From: Haladaptatus sp. DYF46
GTDB lineage: Archaea > Halobacteriota > Halobacteria > Halobacteriales > Haladaptataceae
NCBI RefSeq assembly: GCF_021083305.1
Contig: NZ_JAJFAY010000008.1
Location: forward strand, 62,001-126,000
Length of the DNA stretch: 64,000 nt
Direction of reading: 5' to 3'
The notes beneath the pieces are model-generated. The model was not told where the DNA came from and searched no databases. It saw only the letters and a list, made by a program, of their open reading frames with translations. This document shows positions 63,688-64,000 of the stretch, in pieces. The first letter of the stretch is position 1. Every line of letters starts with the position of its first letter. The position numbers were made by a program, and so were the translations under genes.

Positions 63688-64000
63688 GCACTGTCTAGAT
63701 AAGGACGAGCAGGTCGAAGAGTTAGTGATTGATGCTACTCTCAAACCTGCTCAAAAAGAGTTTAGAGACGGCAACGCTTGAATGTTGGGAGCGTGAGCGG
63801 ACGGCAACGCCCGTCAGGGCGTTCGCCGTCCGGCTCCACGCGACCGGTTGTTCACTCAGGGAAACAAAAGGAATTCTCGCACTCCTCGGCGTAAAACGGT
63901 CGCACCAGGCGATTTTTCAATGGGTTCATCGAGTATCTGACAGCGTTTCTGACCCGCCGTCGGCGACGCCGACGCGGGTCGCGGTTGACGAAACCGCTGT
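63688..64000 (+). mobile_element. Left part of an IS6-family insertion sequence
   Basis: GGCACTGTCTAGATAAGG at 63688-63705 is the likely left terminal repeat, 27 bases before the transposase ATG. The element leaves the window on the right, so its other end and target duplication cannot be checked. Confidence 0.75.
63732..64000 (+). CDS. IS6-family transposase, 3' end cut by window
   Basis: From ATG 63732: MLLSNLLKKSLETATLECWE, RERTATPVRAFAVRLHATGC and SLRETKGILALLGVKRSHQA, then IFQWVHRVSDSVSDPPSATP and TRVAVDETAV, 89 complete codons. The helix-turn-helix (SLRETKGILALLGVKRSHQAIFQWVH) followed by RVAVDET, the first D of the DDE catalytic triad, is typical of haloarchaeal IS6-family enzymes. 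They insert by cointegrate formation. GC-rich compared with neighbouring DNA, as expected for a recent arrival. Confidence 0.88.
   Translation, partial: MLLSNLLKKSLETATLECWERERTATPVRAFAVRLHATGCSLRETKGILALLGVKRSHQAIFQWVHRVSDSVSDPPSATPTRVAVDETA

Noticed and set aside
1..64000. tRNA or rRNA genes and integrase genes marking island ends
   Set aside because: None recognised by eye on either strand; a tRNA search program would be needed to exclude a weak one.

Overview
This window comes from a haloarchaeon (class Halobacteria). The signs are a Bat-type HTH_10 regulator, a HalOD1 protein, geranylgeranylglyceryl phosphate synthase, many acidic proteins, Tat signals followed by lipoboxes (RR ... GC), a halocyanin, stress proteins of the UspA type, TATA-type promoters close to start codons and a haloarchaeal IS6-family transposase. 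I cannot name the genus. Base composition is a mosaic: AT-richer stretches with long non-coding gaps alternate with GC-rich blocks at about 5.9-18.4 kb, 30.6-41.6 kb and 44.4-46.4 kb. This suits an accessory replicon or a chromosomal island built by repeated insertion. No rRNA, tRNA, CRISPR array or integrase was recognised.

Layout. 1-4.3 kb: a GAF/Bat-type regulator (cut by the left edge), a rubrerythrin-like zinc ribbon plus glutamate dehydrogenase, and small membrane proteins. 4.3-5.87 kb: a T-rich, A-poor non-coding block with short motifs (GGGGTTC/GGGATTC) at exact 26-bp spacing, then the same motif in reverse orientation. 5.87-17 kb: a leftward operon resembling a type IV secretion/conjugation apparatus (VirB2-like and VirB6-like membrane proteins, a P-loop microprotein, a small membrane protein, a VirB4-like ATPase, a separate N-terminal-type partner, and a VirD4/TraD-like coupling ATPase with a possible nuclease domain). 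It diverges from a small winged-helix regulator gene across a 15-bp perfect inverted repeat. 17-23.9 kb: a secreted beta-helix lipoprotein, GGGP synthase, a PadR regulator, UspA, a VTT membrane protein and a truncated CorC-like gene. 24-30.3 kb: a GT39-type membrane transferase, a GH5-like lipoprotein, a beta-helix protein and several gene relics. 30.6-63.4 kb: a large surface-glycan region (two epimerases, UDP-sulfoquinovose synthase, two alkaline-phosphatase-superfamily enzymes, a flippase-like protein, two polysaccharide deacetylases, several GT39-like multi-span transferases, beta-helix proteins, a PhoD-like phosphatase, a DUF368 relic and a UppP-like phosphatase). 63.7 kb to the end: the start of an IS6-family element.

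Two themes stand out. First, the 4.3-17 kb block looks like a self-contained DNA-transfer or plasmid-type module with no recognisable relaxase, an unusual cis-acting array at one end, a duplicated structured leader in front of two operon genes, and a 48-residue protein made almost only of a VirB4-like Walker A segment. Second, the glycan region is decaying. Three otherwise intact genes each carry one in-frame stop codon (epimerase at 31783-31785, GT39 at 52319-52321, UppP at 63086-63088). Others are frameshifted or truncated (DUF368, UspA, GT2, CorC). Worn copies of genes that are intact near 49-56 kb lie at 26-29 kb and 57.4-57.7 kb. All assignments come from reading the sequence; no database search was possible.
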